This document shows positions 22,385 to 31,274 of a DNA stretch of 64,000 nucleotides, piece after piece (the stretch's first letter is position 1; each line of letters begins with the position of its first letter). Source of the stretch: an uncultured Clostridia bacterium (GTDB taxonomy: Bacteria > Bacillota > Clostridia > Christensenellales > Borkfalkiaceae); assembly GCA_944354125.1 (NCBI GenBank), contig CALVPT010000002.1, positions 1 to 64,000 on the forward strand, in the 5' to 3' direction. Made by a program: the position numbers and the translations under genes. The notes under the pieces were generated by a model. That model did not search any database. It was not told the origin of the DNA and was given only the letters and a program-made list of their open reading frames with translations.

Positions 22385-24319
22385 TCAGGCAATCTTTACG
22401 ACCCTGAAGTCGCCAGTTCCGAACATATAGAAATATCCGTCTACATATACTCCCCTCTTTACGGAGTTTTCGCCGACGAGGGGCACATTGACGAGCTCGG
22501 TGAATTTATAGCCGTCGAAGTGCAGTAAAATATATCTTCCCCTCTCGTTCCCTTCGTAAGAGTAGTCGGTTATGCCAAGGCCTATCAGCCCGTTTTCCCT
22601 GTCTATATAGTAGGACTTATAGTTCTCGGAATAATATGCGTCCGCCTCGTAGGAGCAGATCGGCGCGACATTGTCGCCGTCCTCGACATAAGCCTCTATC
22701 TTGAGGTAGCCGTAACTGCCCACTCCGATGCCTACGGAGAACCCCTCGCCGAAATCTATGAGCGAGGTCGAGAATCCCTCTATCGTGCCCGTATGCTTAT
22801 ACGTGATGTTGTCAAGGTCCGAGAGGTCGAAGAAGAACACGGGGTCGGAAAGCTCTATCGCCGTGCAGACATATGCCGTATCGCCGTCGAATCGGGCGGA
22901 CTGCACGCTTTCGCCATAGGGGGCAAAGTTTTCGACAGACGCGACGACGCTGAAATCGGATATATCTATGCAGTACAGGCTGACATTCGCATTTGATATG
23001 CCGAAACTGTAATAAGTCTCGTTATCCTTATACTCGGACCAACTCGTAGTCGCAAATACCCTCAGTATTCCCTCGTACTCGTCCATTGAATAGCGGTCGT
23101 GAACCGAGCCCTCTATTATTACCGAGCCCTCGCCGACCAGCTCGTCTCCGCCGTAATTCAGGCAGGAAATTTCGGTCATGGTTGTACTTCTGACCAAATT
23201 GCCAGACTCGTTTTTCTCGCTGAAACTCCGCGTAAAGTACAGCCTTTCGGACGAGGCATAAAAATCTGCCGAATAGGACACATATGCCGCCGCGCCCTGC
23301 GACTCGAGCGAGGTCGCGTCGTACTGCGTTACGACGGTAAAGCGCGAGGATGTCAGCACCTCGGGAGATACTATGTCCTCCGACGGCAGCGGCTGCATGC
23401 CGTCGCCCGCGTCAATCTGCGGCACGAATGTCGAAGGGTCGGAATAGTCGATGTCGTGGGCGTATATGTTGTAATTGGTAGCAAGCAGCAATTTGCCGTC
23501 CTTTACCCGTGACGAGGCATAGCTGCCCGTGACTGTCACCCTGCCGCTCTCCCTTATATCTTCGGGATCGGTGACGTCGAGCGCAATGAGCGACGTGCAA
23601 GTGCCGCACTCCTTGTCATAGTATGTCATCACCGCCGTAACCGTAGCGCAATCCTCGGAGAGGTAAAATTCCTGCGCCGTGCAATTAAAATAATTTTCCG
23701 TATTGAAGACAAACTCGCCGACCATTTGCGAATTCTCGCCGCCTATCCCGAACACCTTCAGCGCGGAGCCGTCGAGATAGTAGACATATTCGTCGCTGCG
23801 CTTTATGAGGTCGCCCTCTATAACTCCTTCGGTCTGGTTGTCGGTTATCTCCTCATAGCTTTCGCCCTGTCCGCCGCCCGAGCCGTCGGGCGAGGCAGAA
23901 CCTTCGTCATCGGTCCCCATACCGCCGCCTGCAGGCCCCTGAGCATCGTCTTTGTCCACACTTCCGCCGCTGCCCAGCCCCGATATTGCGGCTAAAATCT
24001 TTTGGAAGTTGTTCTTGTATTCAGGGCCGTTGTAGGTGTATGCGTTGAGCTTTTCTATGAGAGAATAGTACTCGCTGTCAGCATACATCGAGACGTCGGG
24101 CAGATAATCGATCGGAAGAAACAACCCCAATCCTCCCGCCGTGACGCACAGCGCGACGGCTGCCGCTATCGCCGCATACTTTATTGCGCTCTTTTTCCTG
24201 CGCGCCTTTGTCGGTCTTGGCTTTATCGCGACGGGCTCCGCCGAGACACCCGGGTCGGCCTCCTCTATATACCTTTCGTCGACGACGTTCAGAAGCTTAA
24301 TATAGTCCTTTTTGTTCAT
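22385..24319 (-). CDS. Membrane beta-propeller protein, candidate anti-sigma partner
   Basis: The 644-residue protein has a basic cytoplasmic N-terminus of about 45 residues, one membrane segment at about 47-68 (AIKYAAIAAAVALCV), a Gly/Asp-rich linker around 110-155 and a long extracellular part from about 155. The outer part matches the secreted C-terminal beta-propeller family (COG4880/PF09826): repeated strands such as GDLIKRSDEYVYYLDGSALKVF are visible. Its ATG overlaps the stop of the ECF sigma gene by 4 nt. A sigma gene coupled to a single-span protein with a short cytoplasmic head and a large outer domain is the layout of sigma/anti-sigma pairs. The anti-sigma role is an inference; the short head shows no known anti-sigma domain. 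Confidence 0.8.
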   Translation of the reverse strand: MNKKDYIKLLNVVDERYIEEADPGVSAEPVAIKPRPTKARRKKSAIKYAAIAAAVALCVTAGGLGLFLPIDYLPDVSMYADSEYYSLIEKLNAYTYNGPEYKNNFQKILAAISGLGSGGSVDKDDAQGPAGGGMGTDDEGSASPDGSGGGQGESYEEITDNQTEGVIEGDLIKRSDEYVYYLDGSALKVFGIGGENSQMVGEFVFNTENYFNCTAQEFYLSEDCATVTAVMTYYDKECGTCTSLIALDVTDPEDIRESGRVTVTGSYASSRVKDGKLLLATNYNIYAHDIDYSDPSTFVPQIDAGDGMQPLPSEDIVSPEVLTSSRFTVVTQYDATSLESQGAAAYVSYSADFYASSERLYFTRSFSEKNESGNLVRSTTMTEISCLNYGGDELVGEGSVIIEGSVHDRYSMDEYEGILRVFATTSWSEYKDNETYYSFGISNANVSLYCIDISDFSVVASVENFAPYGESVQSARFDGDTAYVCTAIELSDPVFFFDLSDLDNITYKHTGTIEGFSTSLIDFGEGFSVGIGVGSYGYLKIEAYVEDGDNVAPICSYEADAYYSENYKSYYIDRENGLIGLGITDYSYEGNERGRYILLHFDGYKFTELVNVPLVGENSVKRGVYVDGYFYMFGTGDFRVVKIA

Positions 24320-24867
24320 CGCATCAGTCCCTCCTTTTTGAGTCGGGCGGCAAACCTGCGCCTTGTGCGGTGGAGAATTACCCTGACGTTTGCGCTCGTC
24401 AGCTTAAAGCCTGCGGCTATCTCCTCAACCGTGCACATGTACCAGTACCTGCGCATGAATATTATGCGCGTGCGACTGTCCAGCGAGGCGAGAAAATCGT
24501 TAATTATCTCCCTCAGCGCAAGGACGTCGTCGCAGGGCATGCCGCCGTCGGACAGAGTCGAGGCAAATTCGTCTATCGCCGCCTCCGCTCCGTCTCCGCG
24601 TTTTTTCGCCCTGTTATAGTCAAATCGGTCGAGCGCAATGTTGCGCGTGATTATGCCTACGAACAGTTTGAAATTTCTTGGTCTTTTGGGCGGAATGGCG
24701 TTCCATACGCCGACATACGCGTCGTTTACGCACTCTTCGGCATCCTTTCTGTCCGAAAGTATGCGACCTGCAACGGCGCGGCAATAACGGCCGTACTTTT
24801 CATCGGTGCGGACGATAGCGCTCTCGTCGCGCGCGAAATACAGCTCTATTATCTGACTGTCGAGCAT
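24316..24867 (-). CDS. ECF-type RNA polymerase sigma factor
   Basis: The 183-residue protein has sigma region 2 (YGRYCRAVAGRILSDRKDAEECVNDAYVGVWN shown in part, near 25-60, with the region 2.4 stretch NIALDRFDYNRAKKRG near 92-107) and region 4 (LDSRTRIIFMRRY and VEEIAAGFKLTSANVRVILHR near 130-170). No region 3 is present, as in ECF factors. It directs RNA polymerase to stress or envelope promoters. It is translationally coupled to the membrane beta-propeller gene, its probable regulator. A possible self-regulated promoter lies at 24900-24927. Confidence 0.93.
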   Translation of the reverse strand: MLDSQIIELYFARDESAIVRTDEKYGRYCRAVAGRILSDRKDAEECVNDAYVGVWNAIPPKRPRNFKLFVGIITRNIALDRFDYNRAKKRGDGAEAAIDEFASTLSDGGMPCDDVLALREIINDFLASLDSRTRIIFMRRYWYMCTVEEIAAGFKLTSANVRVILHRTRRRFAARLKKEGLMR

Positions 24868-24899
24868 AGTTTACACCTCCCTTATCCCTTCAACCATAT

Positions 24900-24927
24900 G
24901 GTAGGAATTGAATGCGCCTGCGTTACA
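24900..24927 (-). promoter_or_regulatory. Candidate ECF-type promoter of the sigma gene
   Basis: On the minus strand a T-rich then A-rich tract is followed by TGTAAC (24922-24927), 17 bp and CTACC (24900-24904). TGTAAC-like -35 boxes after T/A tracts are typical of clostridial ECF promoters. The -10 match is weak. Confidence 0.4.
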
Positions 24928-24978
24928 ATTTTTTCAAAAAAAACTTAATTTTACCTTTGAATATGCCTCATATAGCCG

Positions 24979-25010
24979 AAGTGCGCCCCGACTAAGGTCG
25001 GGGCGCACTT
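24979..25010 (-). terminator. Terminator of the SGNH hydrolase gene
   Basis: A perfect 14-bp stem, AAGTGCGCCCCGAC and its complement, with a 4-nt loop, just after the stop codon. Confidence 0.75.
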
Positions 25011-25013
25011 GAG

Positions 25014-25622
25014 TTACATGAGGTGCTTTCTTATTGCCTTGATTGCCGTATTCGCTATGAGGTTTGAGCCCTTGAACGTGGGGTGAACGCCGTCCTCGGA
25101 ATAGAGAGTATAGGAATTGCTCTCGCACAGGCCGTTGAACATCTCGTCATAGGCGACGAACTCGTCGCACCTTTCGAGGCATACGCGGCGGATGATTTCA
25201 AGCTCCTTATTGAATACGTTGCGCATGCGCTTTTTGTCGGGCGCAGGCAGGAGGAACGGCTCCAGGAAAATGACGACTATGCCCGCCTCCTTTAGCATGG
25301 TTATCAGCTTTATGAGGTCTTTTTCGAACTGTCTGAAGTTGAGCTCTTTGCCGTACTTGAACTGGTGAATGGTATTGTTGATGCCAATCATCATTACCAC
25401 GGCGTCAGGCTTAAGGTCTATTACGTCGCGCTGAACCCTTGCCAGAAGGTCGCACACCTCGTTGCCCGATACGCCCTTGTTGATGAGCGATATGTCCATA
25501 TCGGGATATATGGGGCGCAATTTGTCGGCAAGCACCTTTACATATCCGTTCCCGAGCGAACTGTCGTCGCTCCTGTCCCTGTCGCAGTCGGTAATCGAAT
25601 CACCGAAAAATACAATTTTCAT
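25014..25622 (-). CDS. GDSL/SGNH hydrolase
   Basis: This 202-residue protein starts MKIVFFGDSITDCD, the GDS block I with the nucleophile Ser. Gly in block II (NKGVSGNEV) and Asn in block III (MIGINNT) follow, and the catalytic Asp/His are in DGVHPTFKG near 180. The upstream residues in the frame (Arg-rich) are not part of the family; ATG 25622 has GGGGGAAG 7 nt upstream. It is predicted to be a cytoplasmic esterase or acylhydrolase with no signal peptide. Substrate unknown. Confidence 0.88.
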   Translation of the reverse strand: MKIVFFGDSITDCDRDRSDDSSLGNGYVKVLADKLRPIYPDMDISLINKGVSGNEVCDLLARVQRDVIDLKPDAVVMMIGINNTIHQFKYGKELNFRQFEKDLIKLITMLKEAGIVVIFLEPFLLPAPDKKRMRNVFNKELEIIRRVCLERCDEFVAYDEMFNGLCESNSYTLYSEDGVHPTFKGSNLIANTAIKAIRKHLM

Positions 25623-25761
25623 AAACTTCCCCCTTCGGCGCCGCCGCGCGCGCAAAGTCTTTCACATATAAATATCAATGCTATTTTAACACATTTGCCG
25701 CCGTTAATCAAGCATACGGTGAAAATTGTCTCCAATATTTTCAAAAGAGTTAAATAATGCT

Positions 25762-25790
25762 TTGACAAATTATTATTTTTGTGATATATT
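25762..25790 (+). promoter_or_regulatory. Promoter of tRNA-Ser
   Basis: TTGACA (25762-25767), a 17-bp spacer and TATATT (25785-25790), about 50 bp before the tRNA. Confidence 0.75.
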
Positions 25791-25840
25791 GTTTTAGCGT
25801 TGAGAAAGACAGTAGTCTTTACCCGGCGAACATAGGTTGA

Positions 25841-25932
25841 GCAGATGTACCCAAGTGGCTCAAGGGGCTCCCCTGCTAAGGGAGTAGTGCGGGATAACTG
25901 CAGCATGAGTTCAAATCTCATCATCTGCGCCA
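25841..25932 (+). tRNA. tRNA-Ser (anticodon GCU)
   Basis: A 92-nt class II tRNA: acceptor arms GCAGATG/CATCTGC, anticodon arm CTCCC-CTGCTAA-GGGAG with GCT, a long variable arm, T-arm with GTTCAAATC, and encoded CCA at 25930-25932. Confidence 0.95.
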
Positions 25933-25936
25933 AAAA

Positions 25937-25969
25937 GCGAGTAAAACATTGAGTTTTACTCGCTTTTTT
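25937..25969 (+). terminator. Terminator of tRNA-Ser
   Basis: An 11-bp stem, GCGAGTAAAAC and its complement, followed by six T. Confidence 0.9.
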
Positions 25970-26164
25970 GTTATCGGACGAGACGGACAAGATTTAAACA
26001 TTCACCATCTCGTACACAGGTCGGGTTTAAATGCCGCGCCGACAAAGCCCGTCGCTTTCTACCGTTGACAAATGCGCCGTCTTGTATTATTATTTTATTG
26101 TCATTATATTATTATGAAACTGCACCGCTTTAATAAAGAGGCGCAGAAGACGGGGAGGCAACGG

Positions 26165-27940
26165 GTGAAGATAAGACGCATAATCTCAATCATTCTCGCG
26201 GCGGCCTCCCTTTTCATTATTCCCGCCTGCACGGGCGGACAGACCGAGGCCAGAAAATGCACGGTGATATTCGAGGATAACCCCGACATATCCCTTTCCA
26301 AAAGCATATACGAAGTGCGGCTGAACACCAATCTGACGGTTGCTCTCAGCGTGCCCTCCGACAGGGCGATAACCCATGTGAGCTATGAAAACTCCACCCT
26401 CTCCCCCATGTCAAACGGCGCCTCATCTTCGAGAAATTACTACGAGCTGACGCTCTATTCGATAGCCTACTCCGCGCTCATACGGTTTACCGTCGAGGAC
26501 AGACGGGAGATAACCTATAATTCGGGCGACGGGGAGAGCTTTACCGTGCAGTCCGCAAGCCCCCACCTGCGCCCCAATACCTCATTGTGGGAAGGTCAGT
26601 TTGAAAGACAAGGGTATCTCGCCACGGGCTGGAACACACTGCCCGACGGCAACGGCATGCACACGGGGTTCGGCAGCAGAATTGCTGCCGATGGCGACAT
26701 TGAGCTGTACGTCGACTGGAAAAAGTGTACAGGCGAGGACAGCTTTACGTGGCGCGAGGAGGACGGCGGCGCCGTAATTACGGGTTATGAGGGCGAGGGC
26801 GACCTGATAATTCCAAGTACTCTCGGAAACCTGCCCGTAAGGCGCATTGCAGAGGGTGCGTTCGGCGAGATTTGCGCAGACAGCGTTGCTCTCCCCCATA
26901 CTCTCGAAAGGATAGACGACGACGCGTTTGAAGTTCTTGACTGCGAAAACCTGTACCTCTTTGACAACCTGTACGAACTGAGCGAGCGGAGTTTCGGCGA
27001 CTACTCGGTAAATCGCCTGCACGTAAACGCCGCCGTCGCGCCCGTATACAGCGGCAATTACTTTGCCACGTTCGCCGATAAAGTTGACTGGCTGGAGAGC
27101 ATCTCCGACCAGAAGAAGATTGTATTTTTCTGCGGCTCTTCGGCGCGGTTCGGCTACGACAGCACCCGATTCGTTGCCGCATTCCCCCAATACAACGTCG
27201 CCAACATGGGCGCATTCGCCTACTCCAACATGCGGCCGCAGGCGGAAATAATTGCAAACTATCTGAGGGAGGGCGACATAGTCATAAGCTCGCCCGAACT
27301 AGACGCAATAGACGAACAGTTCTGCTCCGAACTTGCCTTCGACGGTTGGACTTTCTGCCTGATGGAGGCCAACTACGACATGCTTGCCGGCATAGACCTG
27401 GGCGAATACACGGGCATATTCGGCTCGTTTTATGAGTACAACGCCGTAAGGCGGACCATGCAGACAACGAGTTACGACGACTCCCCCTCATACTATAAAG
27501 AGGACGGCAGCAGGTCGGACATGCCCAGCTACAACAAGTACGGCGACTATGTGGTATTCCGCGAAACCAACGACAGCTCCCTGCCGCTGAGCGGCGACAA
27601 GAAGGCATACTTCAACCCCGACCACATAGACGAGAGCGACTGGGCGGGGCTTAACTACGCCTATGACCTGTTTGAATCGCGCGGGGCGGACGTATACTTT
27701 GCATACTCGGTCAGGAGCGAGCTGGGACTTTCGGACGACACCACCGAGGAGTCGATTGCCGCGCTTGAGGAGGCGGTGAAAACGCACCTTGACGTGCCCG
27801 TCTTAAACGGCGCGCACGACGCCATAATGGACCCGAAATACTTCTTAGATACGGACAATCACCTGAATACCGACGGCGCGGCGCTGCACTCCTTAAAGAC
27901 GATTGAACAGCTTAAAGCCGCAGCGGAGGGGAAACTATGA
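26165..27940 (+). CDS. Lipoprotein with Flg_new repeat, LRR and SGNH domains
   Basis: The start is GTG 26165, with GGGGAGG 6 nt upstream; it gives a clean lipoprotein signal (KIRRIISIILAAASLFIIPAC). ATG 26114 in frame is an alternative. The 591-residue protein has an N-terminal beta-rich region, a Listeria-Bacteroides (Flg_new/InlB-type) repeat at about 147-185 (GWNTLPDGNGMHTGF, then LYVDW), a BspA-like leucine-rich segment at about 200-290 (LIIPSTLGNLPVRRIAEGAFG), and an SGNH domain at about 318-590 with CGSS near 324 and DTDNHLNTDGA near 562 holding the Asp/His pair. It resembles SGNH acyltransferase partners of MBOAT proteins (AlgJ/AlgX, DltD-like). The MBOAT gene is two genes downstream, and a paralogous SGNH protein ends the operon. 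Confidence 0.78.
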   Translation: MKIRRIISIILAAASLFIIPACTGGQTEARKCTVIFEDNPDISLSKSIYEVRLNTNLTVALSVPSDRAITHVSYENSTLSPMSNGASSSRNYYELTLYSIAYSALIRFTVEDRREITYNSGDGESFTVQSASPHLRPNTSLWEGQFERQGYLATGWNTLPDGNGMHTGFGSRIAADGDIELYVDWKKCTGEDSFTWREEDGGAVITGYEGEGDLIIPSTLGNLPVRRIAEGAFGEICADSVALPHTLERIDDDAFEVLDCENLYLFDNLYELSERSFGDYSVNRLHVNAAVAPVYSGNYFATFADKVDWLESISDQKKIVFFCGSSARFGYDSTRFVAAFPQYNVANMGAFAYSNMRPQAEIIANYLREGDIVISSPELDAIDEQFCSELAFDGWTFCLMEANYDMLAGIDLGEYTGIFGSFYEYNAVRRTMQTTSYDDSPSYYKEDGSRSDMPSYNKYGDYVVFRETNDSSLPLSGDKKAYFNPDHIDESDWAGLNYAYDLFESRGADVYFAYSVRSELGLSDDTTEESIAALEEAVKTHLDVPVLNGAHDAIMDPKYFLDTDNHLNTDGAALHSLKTIEQLKAAAEGKL

Positions 27941-28182
27941 CGATAGTATGTCTTTCATATCCCTGGCTTATCGCAATGTTTTTCGGCGCGCTTGCGCTGG
28001 GCGCGGCTGCCGCGTTCATAAAGAAAATTGCGTACATATTCGCCTTACTTGCGCTGGCGGACATCATAGCCATAGTCATATGCTCGCTCGTTTTCGGCAT
28101 ACCGTCGACAGAACTGCTTGCAATGCTGTTGATAATTTCGGTATTCCTGCTTGCGACAATCAAAGGAGGTAAGTCAGAGTGA
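27937..28182 (+). CDS. Small membrane protein of the acylation cassette
   Basis: The 81-residue protein is nearly all hydrophobic: three membrane segments (about 8-28, 31-51, 56-75) ending GGKSE. ATG overlaps the preceding stop by 4 nt, and its own stop overlaps the GTG start of the MBOAT gene, so it is translationally locked between them. It has no known domain. A role as a small partner subunit of the MBOAT protein is an inference from position. Confidence 0.75.
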   Translation: MTIVCLSYPWLIAMFFGALALGAAAAFIKKIAYIFALLALADIIAIVICSLVFGIPSTELLAMLLIISVFLLATIKGGKSE

Positions 28183-29612
28183 GCTTTACCTCCCTGGTAT
28201 TTTTCATATTTCTGCCCGTCATAGTACTCGTACACTGGCTGACGCCCCACCGCTTCAGGTGGATCCCCCTGCTGATAGCCTCGTACTTTTTCTACGCATT
28301 CTACAACATATGGCTTCTGTCGCTCATTCTGACGGCTACGTTTGTCTGCTACATTTCGGCGATATGTACGGAAAATGCGACTACGTCCGCAGGAAAAAAG
28401 GCCTCTGTTGCCTTTGCGGCGATAATCTGCCTGGGGCTTTTGTTCATATTCAAGTACCTCGACTTCACGATAGAGGGCATATGCTCGCTGATAGAGCTGT
28501 TCGGCGGCGAGACAAATTTCGGCGGCTTCGACCTCATACTACCCGTCGGCATATCCTTCTACACCTTCCAGACGATGTCCTACACTTTTGACGTGTACCG
28601 CGGCACGATGAAGGCCGAAAGGCACCTAGGTTACTTTGCGCTGTTCGTGATATTCTTCCCCCAGCTGGTCGCAGGTCCCATCGAGCGGCCGTCAGACCTG
28701 ATACCGCAGCTGAGGGCGGAACGCCGCCCCTCGGCAGGCGACTTTGCCGACGGCGCGAGGAGTCTTATTTTCGGCTATGCCCAGAAGGTGCTGATTGCCG
28801 ACTTTGTAGGGCAATTCGTAAACGCCGCATACGCGGACGTATATTCTTCGGGCGGTCTTGCCCTTATCATTGCGACCATTCTGTTTGCCGTACAGATTTA
28901 CGGCGACTTTTCGGGATATTCTATGATTGCGACGGGGTGCGCCAAAATGATGGGCATTCAGCTTTCGAAGAACTTCAACCGCCCCTACCTTGCCACCTCC
29001 ATGCGAGATTTCTGGAGAAGATGGCACATTAGCCTTACCAAGTGGTTCACGGACTATCTTTATATACCCCTCGGCGGCAACAAAAAGGGAAAGGTGCGGC
29101 GGTTCATAAACGTACTTATAGTCTTTCTCGTCAGCGGGCTGTGGCACGGCGCAAACCTGACTTTCGTCGTCTGGGGCGGTCTGCACGGACTGTTCGTGGC
29201 GATAGAGGGGCTGCTTCCGCGCAGGGAAAACGGCAACAGCATAATCACGGCTCTGCGCACGGCGCGCACCTTCATAGTCGTCTGCTTTATATGGATTTTC
29301 TTCCGCGCCTCCACCCTTGCCGAGGCCGGCGAGGTAATCCGCGCGATATTTACCGATTGGAGAGTCGGAACTACGCTCTCTTCGCTGGGAATGAAAGCCG
29401 AGGAGATTTTGCCAGCAATCCTATGCGTGGCACTCCTTCCCCTTCTGGAGAGTCTGCCGAGGTACGACACGAACAGTCTGCCTCTTTCAAAGACATATGC
29501 GCAGAGCAACTGCCTGCTCGTCTGGGCGACGCTGATAATCGCCATTGCGGTATGCTGGTGCACAGTGCTCGGCGAAAACGGGCTGAGCGCATTCATATAC
29601 TTCAGCTTTTAA
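28179..29612 (+). CDS. MBOAT membrane O-acyltransferase (AlgI/DltB-like)
   Basis: The 477-residue protein has about ten to twelve membrane segments and MBOAT signatures: PVGISFYTFQTMSYTFDVYRG near 126-147, RDFWRRWHISLTKWF near 280, and the conserved His in SGLWHGANLTF near 321. Family members move acyl groups across the membrane and hand them to an SGNH partner that acylates a surface polymer. The start is GTG 28179 with AAAGGAGGT 8 nt upstream. Both flanking larger genes encode outward-facing SGNH proteins, so the product is predicted to be O-acylated surface glycan or teichoic acid. No D-alanyl carrier protein or ligase gene is nearby, so this is not a standard dlt operon. Confidence 0.92.
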   Translation: MSFTSLVFFIFLPVIVLVHWLTPHRFRWIPLLIASYFFYAFYNIWLLSLILTATFVCYISAICTENATTSAGKKASVAFAAIICLGLLFIFKYLDFTIEGICSLIELFGGETNFGGFDLILPVGISFYTFQTMSYTFDVYRGTMKAERHLGYFALFVIFFPQLVAGPIERPSDLIPQLRAERRPSAGDFADGARSLIFGYAQKVLIADFVGQFVNAAYADVYSSGGLALIIATILFAVQIYGDFSGYSMIATGCAKMMGIQLSKNFNRPYLATSMRDFWRRWHISLTKWFTDYLYIPLGGNKKGKVRRFINVLIVFLVSGLWHGANLTFVVWGGLHGLFVAIEGLLPRRENGNSIITALRTARTFIVVCFIWIFFRASTLAEAGEVIRAIFTDWRVGTTLSSLGMKAEEILPAILCVALLPLLESLPRYDTNSLPLSKTYAQSNCLLVWATLIIAIAVCWCTVLGENGLSAFIYFSF

Positions 29613-29621
29613 GGAGGAAAC

Positions 29622-31058
29622 ATGCAACCGCGCAAACTCAAGTCATCGCTGATAATATTTCTGACTGCGGCGGCAATGCTGCTTTTCCTGGTCATCTTTC
29701 TGCTTATTTCGGCATTTGCGCTGCCCTGCCAGTATGACGCCACATTTCTAGGCGAGATGAAGTACAAGCTGGAACGCCTTAAAAATGCCGAAGGCAAGAG
29801 GATTGTGGTGGTAGGCGGCAGCAGCGTGCCCTTTTCGCTGAAAAGCGAGCTTATAGAGCAGTATCTGCCCGAATATACCGCCGTAGACTTCGGAATGTAT
29901 GCCGACATGGGCGTATCCGTAATGCTGGACTGGGCAAAAACCGAAATCCACGAGGGCGACATAATAATAATTTCCCCCGAACAGAGCGAACAGACGCTGT
30001 CCTGCTACTTTTCGGCGGACAACTTCTGGCAGTGCGCGGACGGATACTTTTCGCTTTTTTCCTCCCTCTCGTCCGAGCGGAAGGAACGCGCGGCGGCAGC
30101 CTTCCCCTCGTTTGCAGGCAGAAAGCTGTACTATTCGGTGACGGGCACGCCCGACCCCGACGGCATTTATGCGCGCTCTTCCTTCAACGAATACGGCGAC
30201 ATAGACTATGCCGACCGAAACTTCAACATCATGCAGGAGCACTACAATCCCAACCAGCCGATAGGCTTTGACAGGGACGTGATCAGCGAGGACTTCATAG
30301 CCGAGCTGAACGAGTTTTACGCCTATGCCGCAGGGCGCGGAGCCGAGGTATATTACCGTTTCTGCCCCATGAACGAACAGGCGCTTGAAGAGGGCGCCGC
30401 CTCCGCGATAGACGGGTACTACGACTACCTTACAGAGTTGCTCGATTTCCCCGTTTTAGGCAATCCGCACAACAGCGTCCTTGCGGCAGAATGGTTCTAC
30501 GACACGAATTTCCACCTAAACGACAGCGGTGCAACTCTGTTTACGAGGGGACTTATCGACGACATAAAACTCCTGAAAAAGGACAGCACGCCGACAGATA
30601 TCCCCACTCCTCCCACTCCGTCCTTCCCCGAAAGACCCTCGGGCGAGGGCGACGACAGCGACGCCGACAAGTTCACATATGAAAGAAGCGACGACGGCTG
30701 GATTATAAGCGGCGTCAATGCCGAGGGACTCAGAGCGCAAAATCTGATTGTGCCGTATACCTATCAGGGCGAAAAGGTTACGGGAATTGCGGCAGACGCA
30801 TTCAGGGGCAATACAGAAATCAGGCAGATAACCATACAGGACAACATCGGGCTGTTATACGACGGTATGTTCGACGGATGCTCTTCGCTGGCAAGACTTG
30901 TGCTTACGGGCAAGCCGTCGACATACACGGCGGGCGACGGACTGAGGACGGGCGCAAACTTCCTTATATATGTGCCGAAAGAGCTTGAAACCAACTATAA
31001 ACTCGACTACGGTTGGCAGAAATATGCGCAGTATATCCGCGCAAATGTCGACGACTGA
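29622..31058 (+). CDS. Membrane-anchored SGNH protein with C-terminal LRR
   Basis: The 478-residue protein has one membrane segment at about 10-33, an SGNH domain at about 60-320 with GGSSVPFS near 65 and DTNFHLNDSGA near 295, a Pro-rich linker near 325-340 (PTPPTPSFPERP) and a BspA-like LRR module at about 350-478 (VPYTYQGEKVTGIAADAFRG). The SGNH part aligns by eye with that of the first gene in the operon (KRIVVVGGSS against KKIVFFCGSS; EGDIIIISPE against EGDIVISSPE), so they are paralogues with the LRR on opposite ends. AAGGAGG precedes the ATG. It closes the operon. Confidence 0.8.
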   Translation: MQPRKLKSSLIIFLTAAAMLLFLVIFLLISAFALPCQYDATFLGEMKYKLERLKNAEGKRIVVVGGSSVPFSLKSELIEQYLPEYTAVDFGMYADMGVSVMLDWAKTEIHEGDIIIISPEQSEQTLSCYFSADNFWQCADGYFSLFSSLSSERKERAAAAFPSFAGRKLYYSVTGTPDPDGIYARSSFNEYGDIDYADRNFNIMQEHYNPNQPIGFDRDVISEDFIAELNEFYAYAAGRGAEVYYRFCPMNEQALEEGAASAIDGYYDYLTELLDFPVLGNPHNSVLAAEWFYDTNFHLNDSGATLFTRGLIDDIKLLKKDSTPTDIPTPPTPSFPERPSGEGDDSDADKFTYERSDDGWIISGVNAEGLRAQNLIVPYTYQGEKVTGIAADAFRGNTEIRQITIQDNIGLLYDGMFDGCSSLARLVLTGKPSTYTAGDGLRTGANFLIYVPKELETNYKLDYGWQKYAQYIRANVDD

Positions 31059-31104
31059 CGAAAATAACAGGCACACAGGTGCGCTCGCAATCGCACGGAA
31101 CAAC

Positions 31105-31146
31105 GGGCGGCGGCGTCATGATTATGACGCCGCCGCCCTTGTTTTA
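31105..31146 (+). terminator. Terminator of the acylation cassette
   Basis: A long GC-rich stem (GGGCGGCGGCGTCAT with its complement, 31105-31138) followed by TTGTTTTA. Confidence 0.9.
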
Positions 31147-31198
31147 TGCTATGCACGTTCTTTATAACGGCACGCCTGCTCCGCAGTACCGTAAAGAA

Positions 31199-31232
31199 GT
31201 TGCGGCATACCCGCAACCGGGTATGCCGCAAC
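31199..31232 (-). terminator. Terminator of the GH3 gene
   Basis: A perfect 14-bp stem, GTTGCGGCATACCC and its complement, followed on the minus strand by TTCTTT. Confidence 0.7.
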
Positions 31233-31274
31233 GCGCTCCTTATGCGGACGACTTTTTAAAATCGTCCCTGAATA

